Assembly (NCBI GenBank): GCA_963978905.1
Contig: OZ022259.1
Span: 8,804,001-8,868,000, forward strand
DNA from: Trichostrongylus colubriformis
Taxonomy: Eukaryota; Nematoda; Chromadorea; Rhabditida; Trichostrongylidae
Direction: 5' to 3'
Length of the DNA: 64,000 bases
The notes beneath the pieces are model-generated. The model saw only the letters and a program-made list of their open reading frames with translations, was not told where the DNA came from and did not search any database. The position numbers and the translations under genes were made by a program. The first letter of the stretch is position 1, and each line of letters begins with the position of its first letter. Shown one piece after another: positions 1 through 13,500 of this stretch.

Positions 1-199
1 AGGTGTACTAACTTAATGATGGTCTTTTGCGCCACACAACGCAACCAGTGGTTATCTCAGCTAGGACATTATGAGATCATTGAATCTTTTCGTGCAACGA
101 TATACATCCTTTTGAATCGTAGTAGAGTGACGTTTGGGCAAGTCCTACGTACATGGAAAAGGATGGTGCTTCGCTTAGGGCTTTTATCAAGCCCTAGGC

Positions 200-330
200 G
201 AAGCAGCTTTGGACTGAATGGCTCACTTCTGATGGGATTCCAAAGCCCATCGCACTCGATGTCACCTCTTTGTACACAAATGTCCAAAAAGACATGGCCC
301 TACAAGCATTGTCCTGAACGCTTGGGCACT
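200..330 (+). pseudogene. Reverse-transcriptase fragment, Penelope-like (tentative)
   Basis: A short stretch reads IALDVTSLYTNV followed by QKDMALQALS and a stop. It resembles the 'DVxSLYTN' motif of Penelope-like and related reverse transcriptases, where the aspartate is catalytic. Nothing convincing continues on either side, so this would be a small decayed fragment cut by a stop near 314. The call rests on one motif; the element family is an inference. Confidence 0.3.
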
Positions 331-3300
331 ATAGTATTCGGTCGCTTGATCCACCTGCGCTGTGGCGGAGCCGGCCTTTTTACCTCCACCCACCTTCCTT
401 GACTCGGTCCTTCTCCTAGGGCCGAACTAGCCGAGAGGAGTGACTGAGGCGTAAAATAATGAGCATGATAGCAGAATGATACTTATCGTCCGCTGATGAC
501 GCTTTGAGAACTATGTATAGCAAAACTGAACGAACCAGCTCCATATCCTCTCCGAAGTTTTGCCGATGAATGGATGGTCAAAGTTGGTGGGAGTGATCAT
601 CCAAAAAATGACTTGCAACGTTGTCACAAGGGTGGTTTAAAGCAACTGGAGGTAATGGCTGATGGAAGACTTACACAAGGTACCACGAACATCGTGATTC
701 CAAAAATAACAGGTAGCAAGTATTATTATGAACTACACGGTTTCTACGAGGGTAGCATGCACTACCATATCCTCTTCGACTTCAGCAAGACAAGTAGGCT
801 GGCTCGAACATAAGGGATTTGATTCTCTTAATCTTTTCACAATTGCCAATATTCAGCTCACCCAAATAGCTTCGTCAGACGAATTTCCACGAACGCGAGC
901 ATCAGTAGCTCAGTGGTTCGAAAAGTATTTTATTGTCGGCATTCCAGTTGGGGAAGGATAGATATGTGTATAAAAATATGCAGCCACGTACAGATGCAAA
1001 GATCGCCAGATCTGAGCTTATTTTTAAAAAAGCGATTTGTCATTGAAGAACTTGTTAAGAAAGTTGACATCGGTAGCTCAAGTGCAGAACTTAGACTTTC
1101 GGCCAGTGAATTTTTCAAATCATTGTGGTGGTCAATACTCTATGTTCGCACTGTACAAATTAGGTATTCTCAATTCTCGGCTAATACGTCTTGTATTTTG
1201 TCTCGATGCTTTTCACATGAAGGACGTTTTCACGTTCAGGACAAGTACATTTCTTGGTTTCGGGAAATTGATTTGATTCGACATTTTGTAATATAATAGG
1301 TATCCCTTGAGGCCGGGCTTTCATAGATTCAGAAAGTACTCTATCCATTTCAAAGCACAGCCCCTGCTTCATCATTGAAAAGTTTTCGTCGGCTAGGCGC
1401 TGTTCACACGGTTCATTGACCACAAACTAACACTATCACACTCCTAATAATATGTCACCGCCATAATCATCGTCATTTGCGCCAGCCGGCACATTAAAAC
1501 GTGGTCATCTTAGCTTGAGCACTGATAGAGCCACATTGTTGTCATTGAGTTTCTTTATTCGTCGTTATGAATGATACATATCAAATAGAGCTCCGATTTT
1601 TCTTTGCATGTTGCGTATCTTGCTCGTCTCCTGACTTCCTAATAGTAAACAGGCAGTTCCAGAGAGAGAGAGTAATATATTATTTTGTCTCATGAACGTT
1701 TGGCAAGAGGTGTAGGGCATCACCGGACGATTCGCGCGACTTCCAATCGACGGAGCAGTTATCCCGTTCTAGGGGGAATCTGTCACCTCCATTTCGTTCT
1801 CGGAACTGCATCTCAGTTAGGCGTCACATAATTTCTACTCTTCCCTGTCGCGGACTATAATAATCCATAAATCTTTTCACTTCGGAAGACACGCAGCAAC
1901 TCATCATTTTGTGCCGTGCTTTCGTGAACATTAGTTCATTCAGCATCTGTAGTCTTGTATTCATCACGAAACCGCATAAGTGCCCTGCCCGTGAAAAAGG
2001 GACTGTTTCTGTGCCACGCGGTATAGATGCTCTTCTATTGACCAGCGAAATCTTCCAGCTCAAGCTCGGATAGTTTAACGAATACAAACAAAAATAATCC
2101 ACCATCCTTATTTAAAAAATACAGGTAAGTGAATGAATCTACGATGATCAATAGACATATCCAAGGTCTAAGAACCAAAAAGGGATGAGGGATTGAATAC
2201 TGAGAGAAAATAAAGAATGAGTCATGCGCCAGAAACCTAGGTCGAGCCATGCACCAGAGAAGTTGGTAGGACATTTATGGAAACGGCCTAACGTGTCGTC
2301 GTCTTCGGAGGCCTGAACGTGGTGCTAGGTTCACATCTGAGACTCTAGACCATCAGCACAGCACTAAAATAACAACCCACTTGCTACAAGTTGTCATTAC
2401 TAACTGCTGCTGGTTGTCATTATAGTGGATTATAGCGGATTTAGCGCTCAATAGCTGGGACCTCAGGGTGATTTATTTCTTCATGTTGCTTGGGTTTCTC
2501 TGTGTGGTCTTGACGCGATGTCGGAACCGCTAAGGGAGTTGAAGCGCTTGGTGATCTAGAACCTTGCACCACGTTCTGGCTTTCGAAGACGACGATTCGA
2601 TCGAAACACAAGGCCATTTCAATAAATCCTCCATCAATCAATCTCGGAAGGAAGGAACTAATTAAACAACTCGTAACTCATAAAACGATGTTAAACGAAT
2701 CAACCAAGGATATCGATCACCCATATTCCGAAATACAATATTTCGTGCTATGAAGCGTGAGTCAAAGGCAGCAAGCAGACTGGAGAGCCCTTGACAGTTT
2801 CTCGTTTGTACAGTAACACAGTTCAGCTAGTTTTTACGGTGCAGTAACTCGTATCCTGACACGTAGCTCGTAGAGTCGAGCCAAACTTTTGATGGCAAAT
2901 GACGGAAAATACTCTCCATGTTTTGCTGTTATCTTATAAAAAAAAGTATCACAGTTTGGTGAGTCTCATCACTTAGTATAAGAAGCCTTCTGAGCTGATG
3001 AAGACGTGTATTGCTCTGGCGACCCATCATCTCTCCTTGGAAGTACGCGTTGAGTTTGAGGGTAAATCTTTCCGGCGCTTCCCAGAACTTCCAGAAGTTG
3101 CTTCCAAAAATCTTTGGAGATCTGCAGATAAATTTCCAAGAAAAAAAAACACATTTTTTGGATTTTCCTTATAATTGTAGTGGGATCGTGTTATCATAAC
3201 ATAGAATCACTATCACCTTAGACGGATACTACTAAACCGCTATCTCGTTACCTCTGTGAGCGGGCGGTTTGTTCCACAATGTCTCATTACAGTCTCGCAT

Positions 3301-4430
3301 TAAAGGCCATACCTAACGAACTAAAATCAACTAATTACCTACTAGTTCCGTAACACATAATAGTATGTAGTAGAAGGATTGTTGTTCACTATGCTAAAGG
3401 AAAGTGAGCATCCTGATTGGAAGTCAGTTTTGTTCCCTATATGCATCATCGGTTATGTATGGGGAATGGAGTAGAGTTGATTGCTCTTTTGTGTAACTGC
3501 ATTAACATTACCCAGGCAGCAGACATATAAACTGGATGTAAAAAGAGGGATCACTGTAATAGCGGAGAGGGGCCAGGGGCGCAAGAAGACGTTCTGTGGC
3601 TCAGATAATTCGTAGATCAAAATTTTCCTGCTTCGTCCAACATTAGGAGCACGACGTACGTGTCATTTGATAATAATGTTGAGCATCTTAATCGATGCTA
3701 TTATCATCATATTACCGTCTTATTCGATGCTATTAAATTGACATCGGCTGCTTTAGGCCAATCGTGTACATAATGCGTCCATAACTTTTGATGTAGTTCT
3801 TGAGAAGGTGCCGTGCGAACCAAATATTCTCCAGATCTTCATAAGTGAATTGGGATCATTATATAGCGACTTGAGAGGTGAGACGATTACCGTTTAATTT
3901 GCAATTAACAATGTTACGCCTTAAATTCGTTAAATTGACGTCAGAGACGTATCGAAACTAGCACGCATCATCGCTGCATCTATTTCCAGGGATTACGCCA
4001 TTTTCACATCTGACATTCTTTGTATTTACACCGCTGAAATATATAGAACTTTTGCTGAATTCAACAAAGAAGGTCGGTTATTACTTGCGAGCATCACTTA
4101 ATGTTCTTAAGAAGTATTTCATGGTTCTTGGTGTGACCACGTTTTGAGAAACTCTCTGAAATGTAAAAATCTACAATTTTCGTGGCACCGACGTATAATC
4201 GTCTCGCTCGTTGACCTCTCTACGCAATATTGGGAAGAAGAAGGGTTCACCGGTCAACGCATGCGGCGCGTGCGTCGTGACGTCTCACCGCTGCGTGGCG
4301 TGGCGGTGAGCAATGACCTGCTCTGCTGCTATAGCGCTTCAGTGAGAGTAACCCTAATCACATTACGAACGTCTCAAGATAGCTGGCGATATTTCAACTC
4401 TGTTTCCCTGCATGGTCATACCTTGAATAC
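331..4430. other. Intergenic DNA without a recognisable gene
   Basis: Only short, overlapping open frames on both strands are present, none with a recognisable domain, a run of phase-compatible splice sites or a biased composition. A small GA run (about 1662-1671) and A/T-rich tracts are seen. I find no supported gene here. Confidence 0.5.
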
Positions 4431-4439
4431 CTTGAAGTC

Positions 4440-4660
4440 CGCTCTTCCAGGGTGGTCGCGCCATCCTTGCAGTACACATTCGTGTCAAGCGTCACGTTTT
4501 TTTGCCACTTCCCGCCATCTGTGACCAAAGATCTTCCTCATCGGATCGCTCTATCCGGTTGATGATCTTCCCAGCGGCCTCTTCACCCTACGAGGATACC
4601 AGTCGATCATACGACACGTCCATCGGTTAATGCTGAGGCAGGCAACACACCCGCATTGTC
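4440..4660 (-). pseudogene. LINE (RTE-type) ORF2 C-terminal fragment
   Basis: Read on the minus strand, the segment contains WYPRRVKRPLGRSSTRW followed by HRWREVAKKRDA and a stop. This matches the basic 'R-rich, RPxGRPPTRW' tail found at the C-terminus of many RTE-type nematode LINE polyproteins. The catalytic domains are absent, so it is a 5'-truncated or eroded 3' end. It lies on the opposite strand to the larger LINE relic at 9-11 kb, so it is a separate insertion. Confidence 0.55.
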
Positions 4661-5644
4661 ATTCAGAAGGATAAACTCACAAGTTCCCGAAACTCCTACA
4701 TTTGGGCTTGAGCGATTCCAAGTCGACTCCAAGCCACCTCGACATGCACTGTCACCTTCACTGGAGCGCAGTGCGCAGGCCATCGCTTAGTGCTGCGCGG
4801 AGCACTGGTTGTGACGTCCCCAAAACGCTTCCCATGGACGTTCCAGTAAGGTTTTCCGGGATGATGTGAGTGTCTGGCCCTGTTCCAAGAAGTATGGTCA
4901 CCAGTTCGTTCGCACAAAACTGCCACGAAAACTTCCCGAAACTACGTTCAAGGTGCGTTGTGCTTAAGTGGTAAAACAAAATATTTAACGAAGTACACAA
5001 ACTGGCTTGATAAAAGGCTCATTCTCCAACCGCAAACGGAAGAAACTCAAAACCGATGCCTCGGTGGAATTCATTGCGCACCCTCAGTGATGTAAGTGCG
5101 TCCCATTGCGAGCGCGCTCCTCGGCTGAGATAGTCTGGGTCGGTCGGGTGTGTAGCCTCACGTCGAATTTTCGCTGTACGGCGTCGCACTCGCGGCTCCA
5201 TTAGCACCACTTGCCGCGGCCGGTTGGAATTCCGCTCAAGACGCAGTGGGCCGGTACCATGGAGGTCCTTCGAAGAAATGGCTGTTTATCTCACCATTAT
5301 CAAAAATTAATAAATTTTGTACCCTAAAAGGTCAAAATAGTAAGATGAAAGTAAAAGAAACAGTAACACTACATGACAACGGTCCTAATCAAGACATGAT
5401 TAGTTCGGCCCCAAAACTTCAAACGGAAAGTACGTAATGTACGCAGTCACACGCGAAGAAATCAACTCGCACTCGCCCCGCCACTCGCCGCGCGTGGCCG
5501 CACAAAAATTGACAGGAAGCCTCGTCAGTCTTTCCGATTTTGCGGCGTCGCACCTTTGAACGCATAGCTTCGGCATTGCACAATCTCATGGTCGTTGTAT
5601 CGCGTGCGAAAGTAGGACGCTGCAGAATGGCAAAGTCAAACAGG
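4661..5644. other. Intergenic DNA, nothing recognised
   Basis: Several overlapping minus-strand open frames of 60-80 residues occur (4696-5210) but none shows a domain or splice structure I recognise. Confidence 0.4.
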
Positions 5645-6990
5645 GCCTAACAAGGGAGGTCTTTCAGGTCATGACGCGCTTTTGGGGAACGGTTTTTTCC
5701 GTAATATGGGGGTACCTTTATGAAACATATAACTAACTTCCATTTTTGCTGAGCGACCCTACGAATGCCAAAAAAGGAGTGAAATTTTTTTCCTAAAAAG
5801 GCGATTTTAACCCACTTATTGTAACGCATACTCCTTGTAACCTTGACCATGTGCAGATCCAAAGGTGTTCTCCCATTTCACATCCAAAACAAAGTCAAAT
5901 ACGGGAAAAAATAAGATCTTACCTCCACCATGTACTAAAAGTGTGCAGCAGTTTCACAACAGTGCCCCGATGTGGGTATGGTGCAGCAATTGTTCTGGAT
6001 ACGATGACGGACTCTCAAACGGTTGAAAGGCATGGGTTGGCGGTTCGGGTCCCGGCCCTACCGAGCTTTTGCATTTGTTTTTGCCTTCACTTTTTCATCA
6101 TCAGATATGTCTGTTTATGCCAAATGACTATGATTTTCGTTGACAGCATGCCAAAATGACTCTGTTTACGAATTTTCAGTGAATTTGGTGATCTGACTTT
6201 TTTGGACACATAAAAGCCCGTAGCGCTCGAAATTCGCGATTTTGCGCAAAATGAGTGTCATATCCGTGTTCAGGGGGTCAAACTACCCTTGGGGACACAT
6301 TTCTAGCCAATTCCAAATTTTGACCCTAATTTCGAGAAAGACGTTTGGTCATGGATACATGCTGCCCTTCTATTTGTAGAAGTGGGTAACTAACAAAATC
6401 GCTGAAAATCAGTGGAATATGCACAGCATGGATGCCTGTCGTTATAACTTGACCAACCAAGCACCAGCAAGGGAAATAGTCAGGATTTCTTCACAAGTGA
6501 TATCGTCGTCTCCTTTGTTGAACGTGCAGTCGAAGATATACCAATGCCCAGCTCAAATTTTCGAATTTGGGTCAAAACTTCGATTGGGCTGGAAACTTAC
6601 TCCTGGGGGAAGTTTGACCTCCTGAACACGAATATCGAATCCGTTTTACGCAAAAACCTCTCGTTCGTGCGCTATGAGCGCTAAAAGGTCAAAAAGTTGG
6701 AGTGTCAAAATTGCTGAAAACTGGCAGTAGAGGGCAGTTCGGGGTTCTAAATGTGATAACTGCACTTAATCTTCATATTTGAATGTTTACGAGCCCAAAA
6801 ATTGAAAATCTAAATTTTGCAAAAATTTGTCCTCGGTGGGGATCGAACCATCAACCCCTTTTCTGGCATTCGTAAGGCCGCTCAGCAAAAATGGACATCT
6901 GTTATATGATTCTTGTACGCACCCCCATACATGCAAAAAACAGCTTTCAAAAAGCGCGTCATGAGTTGGAAGACCTTCCTCGTAAGGCTA
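5645..6990. mobile_element. Long inverted-repeat (fold-back) element
   Basis: The two ends are diverged reverse complements. The left arm (AGGTCTTTCAGGTCATGACG, then TTTTTGCTGAGCGACCCTAC) is matched by the complement of the right arm around 6985-6855. Deeper positions also pair: 6170-6320 matches the complement of 6590-6720, including TTCAGGGGGTCAAAC against GTTTGACCTCCTGAA. The arms are therefore about 600 bp each with a short centre. The right arm carries a tRNA-like B-box (GGTTCGATCCCC on the minus strand, 6838-6850). No transposase is seen, and a related element lies near 20.5-21.0 kb. Target duplication is not clear. Confidence 0.6.
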
Positions 6991-7562
6991 CACACCCGGG
7001 TCGGTCACGTCGCAGCACATTTTGCCGCGTGATGTCGTGTTCCATCCTGGACGAAACAACGAGCACGCACTTCTCAGCGCAATTCCTACTATATATAAAA
7101 CTCTTTGACTGTCTGCACTTCCGTCCCTTCGTCCGTCTAACATGAAATTGGGTATCACACCCTATATATAAACCAGGTTTTGGTGGGTCTGTTTGTCTGT
7201 CTGTTAACCCAAAGCTCGATATAAATTGAGAAATCAACGGGAAAGATCGGGTCAAGTGTGGGTTGGCTGGGTCTTGCTAAGAGATCAACAGGTAACACAT
7301 GGACCATGTCAGATTCCGCCCACTGTGGGTTAAACGTGCGTTAATATGCTCGATGCAACAACATGTAATGGATGACATGCATCAAAGGCCTAAAACAAGA
7401 TACATGTACCCCTAGACGGTGATAAACATCTTTTTTGTTTGTATCAACGGAGTCGCCTATGGAAATGAGGTCCTGTTTCATTACCACTACGGGAAAGAGC
7501 AAAGAAATGGAAGAAGGAGGGTTTCTGCTCTGTGACTTGGGCTCAATAGTTGATAATTTTCA
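6991..7562. other. Upstream region of receptor gene, with a dispersed repeat
   Basis: No gene is seen. At about 7085-7200 there is a short repeat (TATATATAAA, CGTCCCTTCGTCCGTC, then GTCTGTTTGTCTGTCTG) whose reverse complement recurs at about 45400-45510. The region lies just upstream of the trans-splice acceptor at 7563 and should contain the receptor promoter, but no specific element can be named. Confidence 0.4.
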
Positions 7563-7564
7563 GA
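7563..7564 (+). promoter_or_regulatory. Probable spliced-leader trans-splice acceptor
   Basis: GATAATTTTCAG ends at 7563, one base before the ATG at 7565. An acceptor of nematode consensus without an upstream coding exon and almost abutting the initiator is what trans-splicing of a spliced leader would give. This is inferred from position and consensus only. Confidence 0.5.
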
Positions 7565-10500
7565 ATGGAAAATATAAACACAGTAGAGAATGCGGTGATC
7601 CTCGACTGGATTCAAATATCGAACTCAATCTTGGCCTCAGTTTCTGGTCTAGTACTGCATAGCTATATTTTATATCGAATGCTAAATAAATATACATCAC
7701 TGAGTGAATATCAGAATTTGATCGTCATTCAGTCAGTCGTTGGTGTCCTTCTCGCTATAGTGAAGTTGATTGCTAATGAGGTGAGTTCCATTCCAAGAGT
7801 AGCTCAGACTACATTTTGCTTCGTTAGCCTCTTGTGTTCCAGAGAGAGACGATCTCTGGAACTCGTCTCACCTCTTTTCCTTTTTTACCGTTCGACAAAG
7901 TCACCGAAAAGATTGTACTTTCCCTCAACGCTGCTCTCTATTCTCTCGAGCAGTTTCTGATCGTGATCTTCAACATCCATCGCATGCTCATGTTTATGAG
8001 GTAAGATGCTTTAGAGTGCTTTACGTTCGGTTTGTAATGAAGAGGTACTTTGGACCTATCGAGGTCCAAGAAGCTGTCCTTCTCCTGCTTCTCCTAGATA
8101 AAATCAAATGAAAGAAAAAAGGCATCGCTAGTCGATCTACTGCTATAATTGAGGGTTTTCCTATCCAATTGGAATGTTTGGTAGAATCCTGATTCTCAGG
8201 GAAAATAGGGCGGATGGGCTTTGCTGAGTACCCCATTCTCAGCCATAGGAATATTAAAAGAAAAGATTAGAGAAACGAGTGGCACTTTCTCGCAGAACAG
8301 TAAAAGCTCTATCGACTGCTTACATTCAATTTTCTTCAATTTTGATGACAGGCGAGAAAGAGAAGATAACCAAAATGCCTGTTTTTGCTGGGTGCGTGCT
8401 GCATGTAAGCCTAAAAACACTAAACAGTGGAACATTCAAATAACGAGCAAACCATTTCGCAGAGCTGAAAAAGCATCTTAACAATCTAAATAATCGAAAA
8501 ACAAATAGCGTAAGATCAATAAAACGTTGTGAGAATAAGAATCTGTGGAAGCCTGTTCTTCAACCCAATACCAATACTGAAGTGAACGGTTCAGAAAAAT
8601 GGTATCTATTCTATTCACGAATAATATCGTGGCCCAGTAAATCTCTCTGAGCTAACCAGCTGTACCATGGATCTCCTCCACCAAGGGGCTTCTCTTGCTG
8701 AAGGATCTTGAGCCGTTAGGTGGCAAGGTTACGTGGCGCGACCCCAGGTGGCGGATAGGGGCTAATCGCGGACCAAAAGCCACCATGTACCTGTCCTGAG
8801 ACGCAGGTGGATTCAGGGGATGGACTTCCTAATCCTGCTGTGCTGTGCTGATTCATACCCTCTGTATCCATGCAGACGTTTCTTGCATACGTGTGGGAGC
8901 GTTCTGTATGGTGCAGTCGGTATCCTGCTTTGGGTCCAGCCAAAAGCTTGCATTCTAACGACTGGGATGTACATGGAAGGCGGTCCGGGGTTGCCTTCAA
9001 CAAATAAATCCCACGTCCACTTCGGGAGTCTGGCTAACTACCCGGAGTATATCCATCCCCCACGACAGAGCCTGGCAAGCTACTCGTGAGTCTCCATCTT
9101 GCCGAAAACAGCAATAAGAATGGGCCTCATTCCCCTGAACCTGAGGGCGCCCCCAATACGGCAGCGTTGGGTAGGACCGCTTGGGAGAGGAAGTTCCATA
9201 ACGAAGACCACACCTTCTTCAAGGTCATCGTCGGCGACTTCGACGCCAAGATCGGCCCTAGAAGAACAGACAATGAGCTTCACGTCGGGACTCATGGAAC
9301 GGATTGGAATGAGCAGGATGATAGCCTGTCTGAGTTCATAATGTCGATAAACTGCACCCATGGTAACTCACAGTTCCAGAACCCCTCTCATCTGCGATGC
9401 ACTTGGGACTCACCCGGTGGACAATTCCATGATGGGATCGTCACGTCATCTTCAATCGATGGTTTTACCTGACGATGTCGCTGTTGTTCCGAAGTTCCAT
9501 ACGGGATCAGACCATCGACTCATCCGAACAAGATTCCTTTTCTCGATACGTGGAGAAAGAGAGCCGCGAAATCCAAGAAGCGAAGACCCAAGACAGTCAT
9601 CAACTGGGGACACTTTGTTTCTCTCGCAGTACAGGCGGCTCGTTGAACATCTTCACGATTGTGCAAGGAGGGCAGAGAGCTTGAAAGTCATCAAGAGGCG
9701 TGTCGCGGGAACACTCAAGCTAATACGCTAACGTGGAGCCGCACGAGCAGTATGCAACTACCAACTGACGTCCGAACTTGCGAAGCAATGCAGAGGGGCG
9801 ATTAAAGAAGATCTCAAGGAGAGAAGAGCAGCAGTGCTGGCTGAAGCAACAAAGGCTGGGAGGAGCATCCGCAATGCCCGCCGAAGTTTCGCCAGTTATA
9901 AGACCAAAATAACAGGTCTCTGGCGTCCGGACGGTACAGTAACTGTTTCCCGAAGGGCAATGGAGAAGGTCATCTACGACTTCTACTCGTATCTCTTCGA
10001 TCCGAGTAGAAGTCGTAGATGACCTTCTCGATAGCCATGTCCAACTGACTAGGAGCAATCTGAAGCAAGATGGATATGTCGTATCGTCAGTTGTCCCTTG
10101 CAAAGTCCATCACGCCATTCCGTCGGTGAGGAATGGTACAGCACCCGGCCCGACAGGATCAGACCGGAACACCCAAAGAATCTTCCGCCAGTTATCCTCA
10201 GAACACTGGCCCGACTCTTCACACGCTACCTGTCGGAATGCAAGGTACCCACATCGTGGAAAACCAGTAGGACCATGCTGCTGCATGAGAAGGGAGATCC
10301 ACACGACATTGGCAATCTCTTCACTCGTGTCATCTTGTATAGGATCGGTAGAACTTTAGTAGAAGAAGGACAGCCATGCGTGCAAGCAGGGTATCGGAGA
10401 GGGTTCAGTACAATCGATCACATCCACACGGTCACTAGGCTCATCGAAGTGTTGCGAGAGTACAAGAGCCGTTATGTCTCACATTCATCGATCTGAAGAA

Positions 10501-13500
10501 GGTCTTCCACTCCGTTCACAGAAGCGATTATCAAAGCCGTGGAAAACCAGGGTGTGCATACTCAGTACATAAGTGTACTTCTGAGCACTTCACGACCAGG
10601 ATTTCGCCATTCTACAAGGAAGTCATCATCGGCGTGAAGAAGGGGTTCGACAAGGCGACACCATCTCGCCTGCAGCCTCCCAGCGCCGCTCCTGAGAATG
10701 CCATGCGTCAACTGGAATGGGAAGGAATGGGAGTGAAGGTCGATGGCCAGCATCTACACCACCTCCGCTTCGCTGATGACATTCGAAAACCTGGATGAGC
10801 GCCGGCCCGATGGTCAGACTTCTTCACAAAGCTCTGTGCGAAAGGAACGAGGCGCTATGTGTCCCTGGAGCCATATACGTTCACTAGACAGCTTTGGTTC
10901 GCGACAGGGACGAATGGAAAAGTTGCTGGCGCCCGCTCGAGACACTCGATGAACAACGGGACAACAGGTGATACAGGTGAAGAAGCTGTAAGCGCTGTTG
11001 GATATAAACTGGGAGACGAGTTGTAAGTTACTGCACTGAGTGTTGAAAGGCGTCTGTTTGCAATTGAAAAGTCATGGAATAAAGGAAAGTGGTTGCCACA
11101 CCAATTAACCTCGATTCTCTCAATGGTTAACTATCCCACAAAATAAAAGAGGCATGAAAAAAGCAGCCACTAACAAGCGCAATTCCATTCACTCGAGAAA
11201 AGCTAAAAGAAAAAACGGACTCGCAGCTCGGATCGAAATTCCTTCTCCTACTAACGCAATCAACAGACCTAAAATTCATCAGCTCAGATGGCTGTAGCAC
11301 GGCATATTTTCTACACTATTTTAAAATGTTGGAAAAGTATGAAAATAGGTTGGTGTTGTCAATGCCCGTTATCGGAGAGCTTTCAAAGTAGGGTGATTCT
11401 GACGCTCCGGCATGGTACACTTCGATCTTCCGAGATGTCAGAGAGATAAGAAGAGGCTCCAGAAAATTTTAGGAAATAACTTGGTTGGGATAGCTGGTGC
11501 CGACTCTTTAGGTTCTTGTTTGCGGAAAAACGACAAAAATTAAGTCCAGCACCTAATATTAAGTGTATGCAGAATAAATGGCCGTTTCATGATAAGCCTT
11601 TTTTCGGCGCTGTTTCACAGCTCGGCTCAACCTGAATATACCATCTTGTGAGTCATGCTCAGCCCTTTTCAATTCACACTTCCTTTAGTAGCGGCCTTTG
11701 ACAGATTTTTCACAGGCTTTGAAGTTTAGAAAGGTAAGGTACCATTTTCGTATGGTTTTTTTTCATAAGTTTATACAGGGTCACTCCGCGGCCGAAGCCA
11801 GTTGGAACCTCAACCGTTTGTGGGGCGAAGAATCCCCTGCCGAAAGAACCATGTGCCGTTGGTTTGCGAGGTTTGCTTCCGGAGACTTTAGTGTTCAAGA
11901 AGAGCCCTCACTGTTTGGTGGTGTTGCAAGGGCGTAATCCACTTTAGCCTGTGCAACCTGGTCGGACTATCACAGCAGAGTCCTATTGTCGTAATTTGGT
12001 TCTGATGTATGAAAAGTCGCAAAAACTGTGGCCGACGCTGGCAAATAGAAGGCATCCTATCCTATTGCAGGATAGCGCAAAACCCCACAATTCGCAAGTT
12101 ATCCGGCAAAAACTGATGCAGTAAGGCATCAAGACTCTCCCTCACCCCCCTTAAAGGCAGCAGTAGGGGAAAGTCGGACGAAAAGTAAAAGAAGTAGTGC
12201 ATATGAAGTCGAGATGCCTTGTAACAGGACAGTGGAGAAAAAACGGATGGAAATGGCCAAAAACCCGAGAAATAGGACCCCCTTTCCACTGTTGATTCTC
12301 GACGCGGACGACCTGTCCGTCAAGAAGCGGGTAGTCTGACCTAGTTTCCCATTGGTATGTTGCCACGTAAACACAAGGGAATGTTTGGAAAAAGGACAGC
12401 ATCTATTTTTTGGAGTGAGCTTCAAGCTAAAACTGCGTAACGCGCCGCAAAACCAACGATCCTGCCACATCTCCTTGGCCGCTCCCACCCCAGTCGATCG
12501 GGAATTACGTCATCGGGAGGCGGGATCAAGAAATCAAAGGGAGGAGGGTTGATCCGTTGCGCCATTTCAACAGCTCGGAGAGGCGCTTTTTCACCGGGAT
12601 TTTGCCACAGATAGCCTTCCTAGGCCCAGGACTACCATGTGAGTTACTTCTTGTAGGGATTTCTCCATTACCGCATTACCCCTAATGCTGTATTTATTCC
12701 ACAGACCTATCCCCAACGAATCACCACTTTTTCCGGGTGCTCGATGCAAACCTACGTCAGAAGGAGTTCGCCGATACGATGCAGGGGGAATATGCCATTG
12801 TTGACATTAATGATTCTCCCAATCCAAAACCCTATCATGATGGCATACTTTCTCTACTAGTTCGTTGGAAAAGTTGTGCAGATTCGAGTGGTTTTTATTT
12901 CGACAAATGAAGTTGTGTTCGAGCGAAATTATGGCGTTTCGAAAAAGGTGGTCTGTTTTGGCCATTCATTCTGCATACACCTAATACTAGTACCCATTGC
13001 TGCTGTGGGATATTCGAACCAGCAGAGATCTCTGTTCCAGTAGCTCAGTTCGACATTGAGTCTCTCAATCAATGAAGGGAGGCATACTTCCTCTGCAAGA
13101 CTGATTAGGAATTTCCAAGCATTATACATATGAAAAGAAGGTGTAGCAGTTCCAAATTGCAAGTAGATCCGCGGAAATTTGCTGAAGTTTTGAGGTTTTC
13201 GGAATTCAGGAACCGCTGGATAAAGAAATTCTACATAGTCTTTACTCCGTTTGTGCTCATCTATACCGTGGTTTTCAGCATTGCTGCTTCATTACCAGTA
13301 AGTGAAATTTTTATGTATTTTGTGCTAGTGTTATACGAAGGGGTTCGCTTAACCCATTGACGACCGCGGCATTTACACTTGTCTAGCGCGTGGGACCGCG
13401 CGAGATTTCCCCACACTCCGCGTGTGACACGACGTCGTGTCACACGGACCCACAAAGACACCTTTCTAAAGAAGCTATCAATTCTCACCTTTTTGCACTT

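Noticed and set aside
905..925. tRNA-like string (AGTAGCTCAGTGGTTCG)
   Set aside because: It resembles an A-box but no cloverleaf or B-box follows at the right distance.
4144..4524. 126-residue plus-strand open frame
   Set aside because: It has no recognisable domain and its 3' part is antisense to the LINE C-terminal fragment read on the minus strand.
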